Shown in pieces: positions 33,503-41,574 of a stretch of DNA of 64,000 nt. The DNA is from Qipengyuania_C sp046254955 (GTDB lineage Bacteria; Pseudomonadota; Alphaproteobacteria; Sphingomonadales; Sphingomonadaceae): assembly GCF_046254955.1 (NCBI RefSeq), contig NZ_JBJXRG010000001.1:62001-126000 (forward strand), read 5' to 3'. The notes below the pieces were generated by a model. The model had not been told where the DNA came from. It ran no database searches and saw nothing but the letters and a program-made list of their open reading frames with translations. The number at the start of each line of letters is the position of its first letter. The stretch's first letter is position 1. The position numbers and the translations under genes are program-made.

Positions 33503-34194
33503 CAGAACGGTTTCACAGCGCCAAGGAAACAGACCGAGGCAATGGTGATCCAGTAGATATAGGCGGCAAGGCGGGCCTGCCCGATCTCGCGTTCTAGCGC
33601 GGCCTCCTGCTCTGCATTGGGTCCGGCAGCAAGGATGCGGAAACGCTCGGTCCAGCGGCGCATCACCAGCCGCAGGAACAGGCCAATGCACAGCGCGAAT
33701 GCGTAGAGGATCATCTTCCACGGATACCAATGGTTGCCCTCGCCCGTCTCGACGGGTCCGCTGCCGCCAATGGCCATGAATGCGAAGAGGAAAATCGCCG
33801 CGATCAAGGGATAGCGGAGCAGTTCTTCGAGCCGCGTTACCTTGATCCCGATGTCGGTCTCGCGCTTGATGAACGCGGTCCAGGTCATCGCCAGCCAGAT
33901 CGCGAAGAACAGCCACATCCACCAAATGCCCGCACCGTCGAGCATCGGAATGAAACCGAACAGCTTACCCATATGCAGGCCAAGCGGGAGCAAGAGAACA
34001 ATCCCGGTTCGGGCGAGGATATCGATCCGGTAGGCGGTTTCCATATGCCGCTTGCGCTCTTCCAAAGAGAGCTCGCGATTGGTCACATGGTAGCTGGTCT
34101 GGAAGACCCCCCATTCGCCGCCCAGCCAATAGACCATGGCGAGGATATGTATCCACCGCAGGATCGACAGCTCATTTGCAATCAGGAATTCCAT
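33502..34194 (-). CDS. Small polytopic membrane protein, paralog 3 of 3
   Basis: About 230 residues with about six hydrophobic segments. LRWIHILAMVYWLGGEWGVF matches the HxxxxxVxWLGx signature of the proteins at 4822 and 31716, and the end IASVCFLGAVKPF matches their NVKPI and VFKPF endings. The first transmembrane His could hold a cofactor; this is speculation. The ribosome binding site is strong (GGAGGGG). The gene is coupled to the Tat nitrilase-fold gene, suggesting that the exported protein and the membrane proteins work together. Confidence 0.85.
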   Translation of the reverse strand: MEFLIANELSILRWIHILAMVYWLGGEWGVFQTSYHVTNRELSLEERKRHMETAYRIDILARTGIVLLLPLGLHMGKLFGFIPMLDGAGIWWMWLFFAIWLAMTWTAFIKRETDIGIKVTRLEELLRYPLIAAIFLFAFMAIGGSGPVETGEGNHWYPWKMILYAFALCIGLFLRLVMRRWTERFRILAAGPNAEQEAALEREIGQARLAAYIYWITIASVCFLGAVKPF

Positions 34195-34239
34195 ATACCC
34201 CTCCCCAATAGGCGCCGCTATCGCGTCACGCCAAAAATC

Positions 34240-34611
34240 CTAGTCCTTCGAGAGTTTTTCGACCCAGTCCATAATCGGAGGATCATCGGCTTCGAGTGCT
34301 TCGGCCGCCTGCTGGAAGCCGCGCATGATCCGCGCCACATAGGCCTTGGTGGCGAGGCCGCGCTCGTCCGCCGCCGCCTTGTCGGGCTCGTAAGCCTCAA
34401 TATCAGCGCGGCTCAGCGTCCCGTTCTCGTTAAGCAGCCGTTCGACCGTATCCTGCCGTTCGCGCAAGGCCGAAACTTCGGCCGCGAGCGCCAGCGTCAT
34501 AGAATAGAGCCGGTCGACCGCGGGATCTTCGAAGAATTCCGGGCGGCGGCCCTTCGCCCGTTTGCCCGAGCGTTCGACCCAGTCGATCCCCCGGTCGCCG
34601 TTGTCTGTCAT
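34240..34611 (-). CDS. Hypothetical protein
   Basis: About 123 residues, charged and mostly helical. YSMTLALAAEVSALRERQDT and VERLLNENGTLSRADIEAYE suggest a short coiled coil, which recalls small partner proteins with a RERxDxxERL segment. No signal or membrane segment is seen. The ATG at 34611 overlaps the methyltransferase stop (ATGA), so the protein may be its partner. The family is not recognised. Confidence 0.75.
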   Translation of the reverse strand: MTDNGDRGIDWVERSGKRAKGRRPEFFEDPAVDRLYSMTLALAAEVSALRERQDTVERLLNENGTLSRADIEAYEPDKAAADERGLATKAYVARIMRGFQQAAEALEADDPPIMDWVEKLSKD

Positions 34612-35822
34612 GCTGCTTGTGCCTGCGCAGCCGGTTTCCACGCTCCATAAGCGTTCCAGATCGCGGCGCGGCCGTAGTCCTCTTCCTCCGCATCCGGCGA
34701 AGGCGGGAAGATTTCCGGATCGACCACGGCCCGCACGCCGACCGTGAACTGGCTATCCTTGGGAAAGCCTGCCTTGGCCATTTCATCTTTCATGTCGAGG
34801 GCATGCATCGCGGACCAGAACGGCTCGTTGTTGTTGAATGCGTCCCAATCGCGCATGAACTGCTCGAACAGCGGCATCTCATCGGAATATTCGGGCTGCT
34901 CGATATGGAAGATCAACCCGCCGGGCGCGAGCACGCGATTGGACTCCGCCAAGATCTGCGGCAGGGCCTTGGCTGAAAGCTCGTGCAAGAACATGGTCGT
35001 TTGAACCCAATCAAAATAGCCATCTTCCCAGCGCGAAAGGTCTTCCCCGCTGGCCTGGACGAACTTGATGTTCTTCACGCCAAGCCCTGCTGCACGCGCC
35101 GCGCCATAGCGCAGCGATGCCGCCGCTGTATCGATGGCGATCACCTCGGCATCGGGGAAAGCCAGCGCGATCGGCACGGCATTGTGGCCCACGGTGCAGC
35201 CGATGTCGAGGATCCGGCGCGGCCGCCAATCCGGCCGTTCCTTCTTGATCCATTCGACGATGGCTTGCCCGCCGCCATCATTAAGGCCGCCCAGTGCGCC
35301 GCCGGTTGTAGCAAACATGCCGACATCGTAATTGGCGCCCACCGTGACATCTCCGGGACGTTCTTCGCCATGATAGCCGCCAGGCTGGCAGTGGATGTCC
35401 ACCGCAGTCTGGTAATATGGTTGTTCGATCGAGGGATCGAGCTCGAGCAGGCCCGAATGCTCGTTGAACTGCTTGGCCATCGCATCGAGCTCGTCGAGCT
35501 GACGCAGTACAACCTGCCGTCCGGTATGCTGACGCATTTCCATCGAATTTCGCTTCAAGGCTGACCACATCCGATGCCACGGATCCTGGCCCATCGCATC
35601 GCGGATTTCGTAGCGATGCTCCGGATCGCGGCCATTCTCGACACGGAACTTCGGCAGAACACGCTTTTCATAGGCGTTCCTGTTTCCGCTCCCCAAAGGC
35701 CCCGAAAGGTGGCGATTGAAGTGGGTGAGGAAGTTGAACCGCGCGGTTTCATCATGCGTAGTGCGCGGCATCATTGGATGGCGCGTCAACGCGGTGTACG
35801 GTGGGGGAAGGTCGCTAGACAT
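34608..35822 (-). CDS. SAM-dependent methyltransferase
   Basis: About 404 residues. The class I motif is RRILDIGCTVGHNAVPIALA, followed by AEVIAIDTAAASLRYGAARA (acidic end of strand 2) and FDWVQTTMFLHELSAKALPQ. The first 200 residues form an unusual helical extension before the methyltransferase core. The acceptor is unknown; it may be a hydroxy or carboxyl group on the catabolised compound. GAGG precedes the ATG. The 22-bp operator palindrome starts 10 bp upstream, so this is the first gene of a minus-strand operon running to about 30464. Confidence 0.9.
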   Translation of the reverse strand: MSSDLPPPYTALTRHPMMPRTTHDETARFNFLTHFNRHLSGPLGSGNRNAYEKRVLPKFRVENGRDPEHRYEIRDAMGQDPWHRMWSALKRNSMEMRQHTGRQVVLRQLDELDAMAKQFNEHSGLLELDPSIEQPYYQTAVDIHCQPGGYHGEERPGDVTVGANYDVGMFATTGGALGGLNDGGGQAIVEWIKKERPDWRPRRILDIGCTVGHNAVPIALAFPDAEVIAIDTAAASLRYGAARAAGLGVKNIKFVQASGEDLSRWEDGYFDWVQTTMFLHELSAKALPQILAESNRVLAPGGLIFHIEQPEYSDEMPLFEQFMRDWDAFNNNEPFWSAMHALDMKDEMAKAGFPKDSQFTVGVRAVVDPEIFPPSPDAEEEDYGRAAIWNAYGAWKPAAQAQAA

Positions 35823-35831
35823 GATCTACCT

Positions 35832-35853
35832 CAAATTTGTCCGGACAAATTTG
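35832..35853. promoter_or_regulatory. Operator palindrome, copy 4 (22 bp perfect)
   Basis: CAAATTTGTCCGGACAAATT plus TG gives a perfect 22-bp palindrome around the common 16-bp core. It is the longest copy in the window. It ends 9 bp before the methyltransferase start and lies about 160 bp from the divergent flavoprotein gene, so the methyltransferase operon is the likely target. Confidence 0.78.
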
Positions 35854-36011
35854 GCTGATCCTTCGAGTCGTGTCAACGTCGAAGGTGGATCGCCACGTTT
35901 CAGAGAAGCGATCTTCTTCGACCCGCGCACTATCGCCAATCGCCAGAGTGCTGTGTAACATCATGTGTAGTTCGGGCGAAAGGTGGCTAGACAGCCCACA
36001 GGGGACCTCAT

Positions 36012-38153
36012 TTGAAAAAGATTATTCTGCTTGCATTGATCGTCGGTGCGATCACCGCCTTCTTCCTGTTTGGCGGGAGCGAGTATCTTTCGCTCGATTT
36101 CATCAAGTCGCAGCAGGAAGCCTTCGACGCCTTCTACGCCGAGCGGCCCGCCCTCACGATCGGGCTGTTCTTCTTGGTCTATGTCGCGGTGACCGCCCTG
36201 TCCCTTCCCGGCGCGGCGATCATGACCTTGGCAGCAGGTTACTTGTTCGGGCTGGTTGTCGGCACAATCCTCGTGTCTTTCGCTTCGACCATTGGAGCGA
36301 CACTCGCGTTCCTCTCTGCCCGCTTCATCCTGCGCGATTGGGTCCAGCAGAAGTTCGGCGACCGCCTGCGCGCGATCAATCGCGGGGTCGAGAAAGACGG
36401 CGCGATGTATCTCTTCTCGCTGCGACTGGTCCCTGCTTTCCCGTTCTTTGCAGTGAACCTTTTGATGGGCCTGACGCCGATCAAGGTCTTCACTTTCTTC
36501 TGGGCCAGCCAACTCGGAATGCTGCTGGGCACGATTGTCTACGTCAACGCTGGCACGCAGTTGGCCAACGTTGAATCGCTGGGCGACATTGTCTCGCCCG
36601 AACTCATCGGCAGCTTCGTCGCGCTTGGCCTCGCGCCGTGGATCGGCAAAGGTATCATGAGCGTGATCAAGCGCCGCAAGGTCTATGCCGATTATAACAA
36701 GCCCAAGTCTTTCGACCGCAATATGGTGGTTATCGGCGCGGGCTCGGCCGGGCTTGTAAGCTCACTGATCGGCGCCACCGTCAAAGCCAAGGTCACGCTG
36801 GTCGAGGCGCACGAGATGGGCGGCGATTGCCTCAATACAGGCTGCGTTCCTTCTAAGGCACTGATTAAGAGCGCGCATGTCGCGCACCAGATGCGCCATG
36901 CCGATGACTATGGCCTCAAACCCGTGGAACCCGCGGTCCCATTCGGCGAAACGATGCGCCGCGTGAAGAACATCATCGCCACTATCGAACCGCATGACAG
37001 CGTCGAGCGCTATACGGGGCTCGGTGTCGATGTGCTCAAGGGTTACGCGACCATCATCGATCCGTGGACGGTCGAAGTGGCGCTCAACGGCGGCGGAACG
37101 CAGCGGCTCACGACCCGCAGCATTATCATTGCCGCCGGAGCCGAACCCGTCGTTCCGCCCATCCCGGGCATCGAAGATAGCGGCTATATGACCAGCGAAG
37201 ACCTGTGGGACCGCTTGTCCGAATTTGAAACCATTCCGCAGCGAATAGCTGTCCTTGGCGGTGGGCCGATCGGTTGCGAACTCTCGCAGGCGTTGGCGCG
37301 ACTTGGCGCCAAAGTGACGCAGGTCGAACGCGGCAAACGCGTGCTTTCGCGCGAAGATGAGGACGCTGCAGAAGTCGCGACGCGCGCGCTCGAGGCATCA
37401 GGGGTGAACCTGCTGACCGAGCACGATGCGATCCGCGTAGAAGGCGGGAACACGTTGATTGTCGAGGCAGGCGGGCTGGAACGCGAAGTGCCCTATGATG
37501 CGCTCATCGTCGCTGTAGGGCGCAAGGCGCGCCTGACAGGCTATGGCCTAGAGAAGCTCGGGATCGACACCGACCGCACCGTCGTGACCGATGATTTCCT
37601 CGCCACCAAGTTTCCCAACATCTTCGCCTGCGGCGATGTCGCCGGGCCTTACCAGTTCACGCATGTCGCCAGCCACCAGGCGTGGTTCGCCAGCGTCAAC
37701 GCGCTGTTCGGAACTTTCAAGAAATTCCGCGCCGATTACCGCGTGATCCCGCATGTGACCTATCTCGACCCCGAAGTCGCCCGCGTCGGCCTCAGCGAAA
37801 CAGAGGCCAGCGAACAGGGCATCAAATTCGAAGTGACAAAGTACGAACTCGACGATCTGGATCGTGCGATCACCGAAAGCGAGACACAGGGCTTCGTCAA
37901 AGTCCTGACCCCGCCGGGCAAGGACAAGATCCTCGGCGTGACAATAGTCGGTGCCCGCGCGGGAGAATTACTGGCTGAATATGCGCTGGCGATGAAGCAC
38001 AAGCTGGGCCTCAACAAGATCCTCGGTACGGTCCATGCCTATCCCACGCTGGCAGAAGCCAACAAATTCGCTGCGGGCGAATGGAAAAAGGCCAATAAGC
38101 CCGAAGGCTTGCTGAAGATCGTCGAGCGTTACTTCAGCTGGCGTCGGGGCTGA
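36012..38153 (+). CDS. TVP38/DedA-like membrane domain fused to a pyridine nucleotide-disulfide oxidoreductase
   Basis: About 713 residues. Residues 1-225 are a TVP38/SNARE-associated membrane domain (PGAAIMTLAAGYLFGLVVGT, LRLVPAFPFFAVNLLMGLTP). Residues about 235-713 are a mercuric-reductase-like flavoprotein with NMVVIGAGSAGLVSSLIGAT, the redox-active GGDCLNTGCVPSKALIK, NAD-binding LGGGPIGCELSQALARLG and the C-terminal dimer motif HAYPTLAEANK. It probably transfers electrons from NAD(P)H to a membrane-near disulfide or quinone. The same fusion occurs in other bacteria. The start is TTG with GGGGA upstream. Confidence 0.9.
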   Translation: MKKIILLALIVGAITAFFLFGGSEYLSLDFIKSQQEAFDAFYAERPALTIGLFFLVYVAVTALSLPGAAIMTLAAGYLFGLVVGTILVSFASTIGATLAFLSARFILRDWVQQKFGDRLRAINRGVEKDGAMYLFSLRLVPAFPFFAVNLLMGLTPIKVFTFFWASQLGMLLGTIVYVNAGTQLANVESLGDIVSPELIGSFVALGLAPWIGKGIMSVIKRRKVYADYNKPKSFDRNMVVIGAGSAGLVSSLIGATVKAKVTLVEAHEMGGDCLNTGCVPSKALIKSAHVAHQMRHADDYGLKPVEPAVPFGETMRRVKNIIATIEPHDSVERYTGLGVDVLKGYATIIDPWTVEVALNGGGTQRLTTRSIIIAAGAEPVVPPIPGIEDSGYMTSEDLWDRLSEFETIPQRIAVLGGGPIGCELSQALARLGAKVTQVERGKRVLSREDEDAAEVATRALEASGVNLLTEHDAIRVEGGNTLIVEAGGLEREVPYDALIVAVGRKARLTGYGLEKLGIDTDRTVVTDDFLATKFPNIFACGDVAGPYQFTHVASHQAWFASVNALFGTFKKFRADYRVIPHVTYLDPEVARVGLSETEASEQGIKFEVTKYELDDLDRAITESETQGFVKVLTPPGKDKILGVTIVGARAGELLAEYALAMKHKLGLNKILGTVHAYPTLAEANKFAAGEWKKANKPEGLLKIVERYFSWRRG

Positions 38154-38166
38154 GCTTCAGGCCCCG
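38145..38166 (+). terminator. Hairpin at the end of the flavoprotein gene
   Basis: CGGGGC and GCCCCG pair around a 10-nt loop that includes the stop codon, followed by AGCTTTTC. The T-run is short. It lies between converging genes. Confidence 0.4.
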
Positions 38167-38963
38167 AGCTTTTCAGCCACCGCCGCACGAAGCTCGCGAA
38201 TGCGGTCCGCATTGGCCCCAAGATCGGACAGCCCCACCCGGCTGACCGAGCGGAAATCGATCACAGTGCCGTTTTCAGCAGTGCGGATGCGTGCAACCAC
38301 ATCGTCCTTGAAGCCGTACCAGAATGTTTCGGATACACCTTCCACACGGCCCTCGTCGGGTGTGCTGAAGACATTGTCATAGCCGCTTTCCATCATCGCG
38401 GCTTGCGCGGCGACCAGTGCATCCTCGGCTGAAGCATCGACTACGAGCGGCTCGAGGTCGGGATATAGCTGCGGCACCAGGCTTGTGTGCGTTTCATCGG
38501 CCACATCGGGGAATGCATTGTCGCCCCAAGGCCCGCTATCGCGCAGGACCGCGCTGTAATCTCGGATCGGATTGAGTTCGTTCTCTGCGCGCATATCGAC
38601 CAAAGCCTGCGAGAAGGTAGGCGGATCGACAGCGTCAGTGGAGACATCGTGGATCGGGTTTTCACCCGCGCGATCTCGCATCCCGCCTGCGGTCACCATC
38701 ATGATCGCGGGGATCAGCAGGGCGACCAACGCCAAGAGCCAACCCTTGCGCGGCGGCTTCACCAAGCACCAGATCAGCGCGATCAGGGCCAAGAGACCAA
38801 CCGCGCCCATCATGATCGGGCCGATCTGTGCGCTCATCGTCCCGAGGCCCGTTTGCCAGCCCCACAGCCCTATTTTTGTGCCAAGCGCAGCCACCATGAA
38901 CCACACTGGAAGCAGTACGGCCAGCACAAGCGCGACCTGCGCCAAGCGATAGGATTTGGTCAT
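38157..38963 (-). CDS. DUF1499 family membrane protein
   Basis: About 268 residues. Three hydrophobic segments in the first 95 residues (ALVLAVLLPVWFMVAALGTK, IMMGAVGLLALIALIWCLV, LLALVALLIPAIMMVTAGG) precede a soluble DUF1499 domain. That domain has NPIHDVSTDAVDPPTF, EGVSETFWYGFKDDVVARIR and DFRSVSRVGLSDLGANADRI, which are diagnostic. The function is unknown, though members are common envelope proteins in proteobacteria. It converges on the flavoprotein gene with a 3-bp gap. Confidence 0.93.
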   Translation of the reverse strand: MTKSYRLAQVALVLAVLLPVWFMVAALGTKIGLWGWQTGLGTMSAQIGPIMMGAVGLLALIALIWCLVKPPRKGWLLALVALLIPAIMMVTAGGMRDRAGENPIHDVSTDAVDPPTFSQALVDMRAENELNPIRDYSAVLRDSGPWGDNAFPDVADETHTSLVPQLYPDLEPLVVDASAEDALVAAQAAMMESGYDNVFSTPDEGRVEGVSETFWYGFKDDVVARIRTAENGTVIDFRSVSRVGLSDLGANADRIRELRAAVAEKLGA

Positions 38964-38989
38964 CTCGATAGTCTCCCTTGACGGCTATC

Positions 38990-39448
38990 CTAGCCTCTTC
39001 CGCGGTAGGAAGCCACGCCCTGATCCGGGACCCACAATTCTTCGGGCGGCGGACCGCTCTGCCAGAAGACATCAATCGGTATTCCGCCGCGCGGATACCA
39101 GTAGCCCCCTATCCTCAACCATTGAGGCTTCATTTCCGCTGCCAGGCGCTGCCCAATGCCCACCGTTACATCCTCGTGAAAGCCGCTGTGATTTCGGAAG
39201 CTACCCAAGAAGAGCTTGAGCGATTTCGATTCGACGATCGTTTTACCCGGCGCATAGTCGATCACGAGATGCGCGAAATCGGGCTGCCCTGTGACCGGAC
39301 ACAGCGACGTAAACTCAGGCGCGGCAAAGCGTACCAGGTAGGTCGTGCCCTCGCGTGGGTTGGGCACATAGTCCAGCTGCGCCAGTTCGGGAGAATCGGG
39401 CAAGCTGCTCTGCTGGCCCAGATGAGTGGTGGAAGGTGTGTCTGCCAT
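38990..39448 (-). CDS. queF: NADPH-dependent preQ0 reductase QueF
   Basis: About 152 residues, the short unimodular QueF type. It reduces 7-cyano-7-deazaguanine to preQ1 in queuosine synthesis. The catalytic Cys is in FTSLCPVTGQPDFAH, the QueF motif ESKSLKLFLGSFRNHSGFHE is complete, and the C-terminus RGGIPIDVFWQSG is standard. The start at 39448 is chosen over an ATG at 39463 because it gives a normal N-terminus; both have weak ribosome binding sites. No preQ1 riboswitch was recognised upstream. Confidence 0.97.
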   Translation of the reverse strand: MADTPSTTHLGQQSSLPDSPELAQLDYVPNPREGTTYLVRFAAPEFTSLCPVTGQPDFAHLVIDYAPGKTIVESKSLKLFLGSFRNHSGFHEDVTVGIGQRLAAEMKPQWLRIGGYWYPRGGIPIDVFWQSGPPPEELWVPDQGVASYRGRG

Positions 39449-39560
39449 GCCGCGCTGATGCAACGAAGTGCGCTCCGCCGCAAGCTGCGGCTTCAGTTTC
39501 GCCGATTCAGTACCTATTCAGCGCCCCAGCCATTAAAGCACCTACTTCATCCAATCGACC

Positions 39561-40682
39561 ATGACTGTAATCCGACCGATCCTATTCGCGCTTGCCGTAG
39601 CGCTGGCGCCGTTGCTTGGCGCAGCGCCGCTTGCTGCGCAGGCGGTGCAGGATTTCCAGCTACCGCCAAATCCCTCGTCAACGCCAAGCACGCCGGCGGC
39701 GCAGGGCCCCGTCGACGATTCGGGAATCATCGCCCGCCCGCCGCGCGCGGTTAATACGCCGACGCCCCAGCCCTCTCCCACGCCGACACCGGCGGCACGG
39801 CCCACGCCTGAAGCCAGACCGACGAGCGCAGCGGCTTCCACGCGCCCCGCTCAGGGCGCTACCCCTGCGCCTGATGCGCGGCCGACGGCGAGCCCGACCG
39901 CGGAGCCATCGCTTCCTATTCCCGTGCCAAACGAGACGGGCGCTCCTTCATCCGCGCAAGGCGCGTTCGATTTCTCACCCGCCCCTGCGCAACCATCACA
40001 GCTGCCTGCTGAACCCGGTGAATCTGGAGAGATTGGCGGTGCAGCCTCATGGTACGACTATTGGCCGTGGGCCCTTGGTATCATCGCCGCATTGGTGGCG
40101 GCCGGATGGTACTGGCGTTCACGTCGCTCGGCGATTACGTCGCCACCAGAAATCGAGCGCCCGGTTGTCGCCAAGCCATCCACAAGCGATACCGTCACGC
40201 CACCCTCGATCGGTGGCATCGCGCTGAAGCTGGAAGCAGTTTCGCTCAGTCGCAGCGTGATGAATCTGACGCTGAACTATCGTCTCGCGATCACCAACCA
40301 GACGCTTGCCATGATCGAAAGGCTCGGGGTGAGCGGGGACCTGATTACCGCTCGTGGCGGAGTTCCGCTTACGCAGCAGGTAGCGAACAGCCAAAGTGAA
40401 CTCCCTTTGCTCCATGAAGTTGCAAGGCTTTCGGGCAAGCAGACCAAAGATCTGTCCGGCAAACTGACCTTGCCCGTCGCCGAACTCGCCCTCGCGCGGC
40501 AGGGAGAGCCGCTCTACGTCCCGCTCGTCCGCCTGCGGATCGAGGGCTACGATGGTGCCCCGAAAGTGCAGACTTTCGTGATCGGCATGCTGCCCACCGA
40601 GGTCGGCGGAAAGCTCCAGCCCTTCCGGATCGACGAGCAGCCTCAAACGTATTCGCAGATCGGCCAGCGCTCCATCGACTGA
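39561..40682 (+). CDS. Proline-rich membrane-anchored protein of unknown function
   Basis: About 373 residues. The signal peptide ends near PLAAQA (residue 27). Residues about 35-150 are low-complexity Pro/Thr/Ala/Ser. A single transmembrane segment (YWPWALGIIAALVAAGWYW, about 166-184) is followed by a folded cytoplasmic domain with LEAVSLSRSVMNLTLNYRLA and a final QTFVIGMLPTEVGG. The topology suggests a periplasmic stalk. The family is not recognised. It is divergent from queF. Confidence 0.85.
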   Translation: MTVIRPILFALAVALAPLLGAAPLAAQAVQDFQLPPNPSSTPSTPAAQGPVDDSGIIARPPRAVNTPTPQPSPTPTPAARPTPEARPTSAAASTRPAQGATPAPDARPTASPTAEPSLPIPVPNETGAPSSAQGAFDFSPAPAQPSQLPAEPGESGEIGGAASWYDYWPWALGIIAALVAAGWYWRSRRSAITSPPEIERPVVAKPSTSDTVTPPSIGGIALKLEAVSLSRSVMNLTLNYRLAITNQTLAMIERLGVSGDLITARGGVPLTQQVANSQSELPLLHEVARLSGKQTKDLSGKLTLPVAELALARQGEPLYVPLVRLRIEGYDGAPKVQTFVIGMLPTEVGGKLQPFRIDEQPQTYSQIGQRSID

Positions 40683-40726
40683 ATGGCCTCTCGACGCAGG
40701 TGACGGAGCGAGCTAGTCCCGGCGCC

Positions 40727-41572
40727 ATGGATATGCTCGTTTCTACCGATTGGCTGGCCCAAAAATGCAGTACGTCGGACCTGGTGATACTGGACGCAAC
40801 GGCGCACCTGCCAAATGCCGGACGCGACCCCCGGGCTGAGTATCTGCACGCCCACATTCCAGGCGCTCGCTTCCTCGATCTTCCGAGCCTCAAGAATGTC
40901 GATTCCAGCGTCCCCAACGCGATCCCCACGCGCGACCAATTGGGCGAACGGCTGCGTAGCCTTGGCGTTAATTCAGGCGACCGCATCGTGCTTTACGATG
41001 ACAGCGCGGTGAAAACATCGGCGCGCGCGTGGTTCATGCTGCGCCACTACGGAGTGGACCGGGTGGCGATCCTCGACGGCGGACTTGCAAAGTGGAAGGC
41101 CGAAGGCAGGGATCTGGAAACAGGACCTGCAGACAATCCGCGCGGGAAATTCGATACAGGAGAGCCGTCCTCGCGTATCCGGACCAAGGCAGATATGCTG
41201 GCGAACATCGCAACTGACTCAGAGCAGGTCCTTGACGCACGCGATGCAGGGCGGTTTTCCGGCGAAGTCGAGGACACGATCCACAACTTGCCGACCGGGC
41301 ATATCCCCGGGTCCCACAATCTCCCCTTCAATTTGTTGTTTGCTCCGGATGGAACTTTCCTGCCAAAAGCTGACATCAAGAAAGCCTTTGTGAAAACGGG
41401 AATTGATTTGGCCAGACCAGTTACGACAACCTGCGGTAGCGGGGTTACCGCAAGCGTCCTGTTGTTTGCGCTCGAGCTGATCGGAAAGCCGGGCGGCGCG
41501 CTCTATGATGGCAGCTGGAGCGAATGGGGTGCGGACCCGGAAACTCCCAATGCTGCTGGAGCGGGTCGCTAA
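40727..41572 (+). CDS. sseA: Sulfurtransferase (3-mercaptopyruvate sulfurtransferase type)
   Basis: About 281 residues, two rhodanese domains. The N-terminal domain has HIPGARFLDLPSLKNVDSSV and VLYDDSAVKTSARAWFMLRH, where the inactive domain lacks Cys. The C-terminal domain has HIPGSHNLPFNLL and the active loop TTCGSGVTASVLL. CGSGVTA is the loop type of mercaptopyruvate sulfurtransferases, rather than CRKGVT of thiosulfate sulfurtransferases. It lies 2 bp before metC, fitting cysteine/sulfur metabolism. Start codons at 40727 and 40733 are both possible. Confidence 0.93.
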   Translation: MDMLVSTDWLAQKCSTSDLVILDATAHLPNAGRDPRAEYLHAHIPGARFLDLPSLKNVDSSVPNAIPTRDQLGERLRSLGVNSGDRIVLYDDSAVKTSARAWFMLRHYGVDRVAILDGGLAKWKAEGRDLETGPADNPRGKFDTGEPSSRIRTKADMLANIATDSEQVLDARDAGRFSGEVEDTIHNLPTGHIPGSHNLPFNLLFAPDGTFLPKADIKKAFVKTGIDLARPVTTTCGSGVTASVLLFALELIGKPGGALYDGSWSEWGADPETPNAAGAGR

Positions 41573-41574
41573 TC

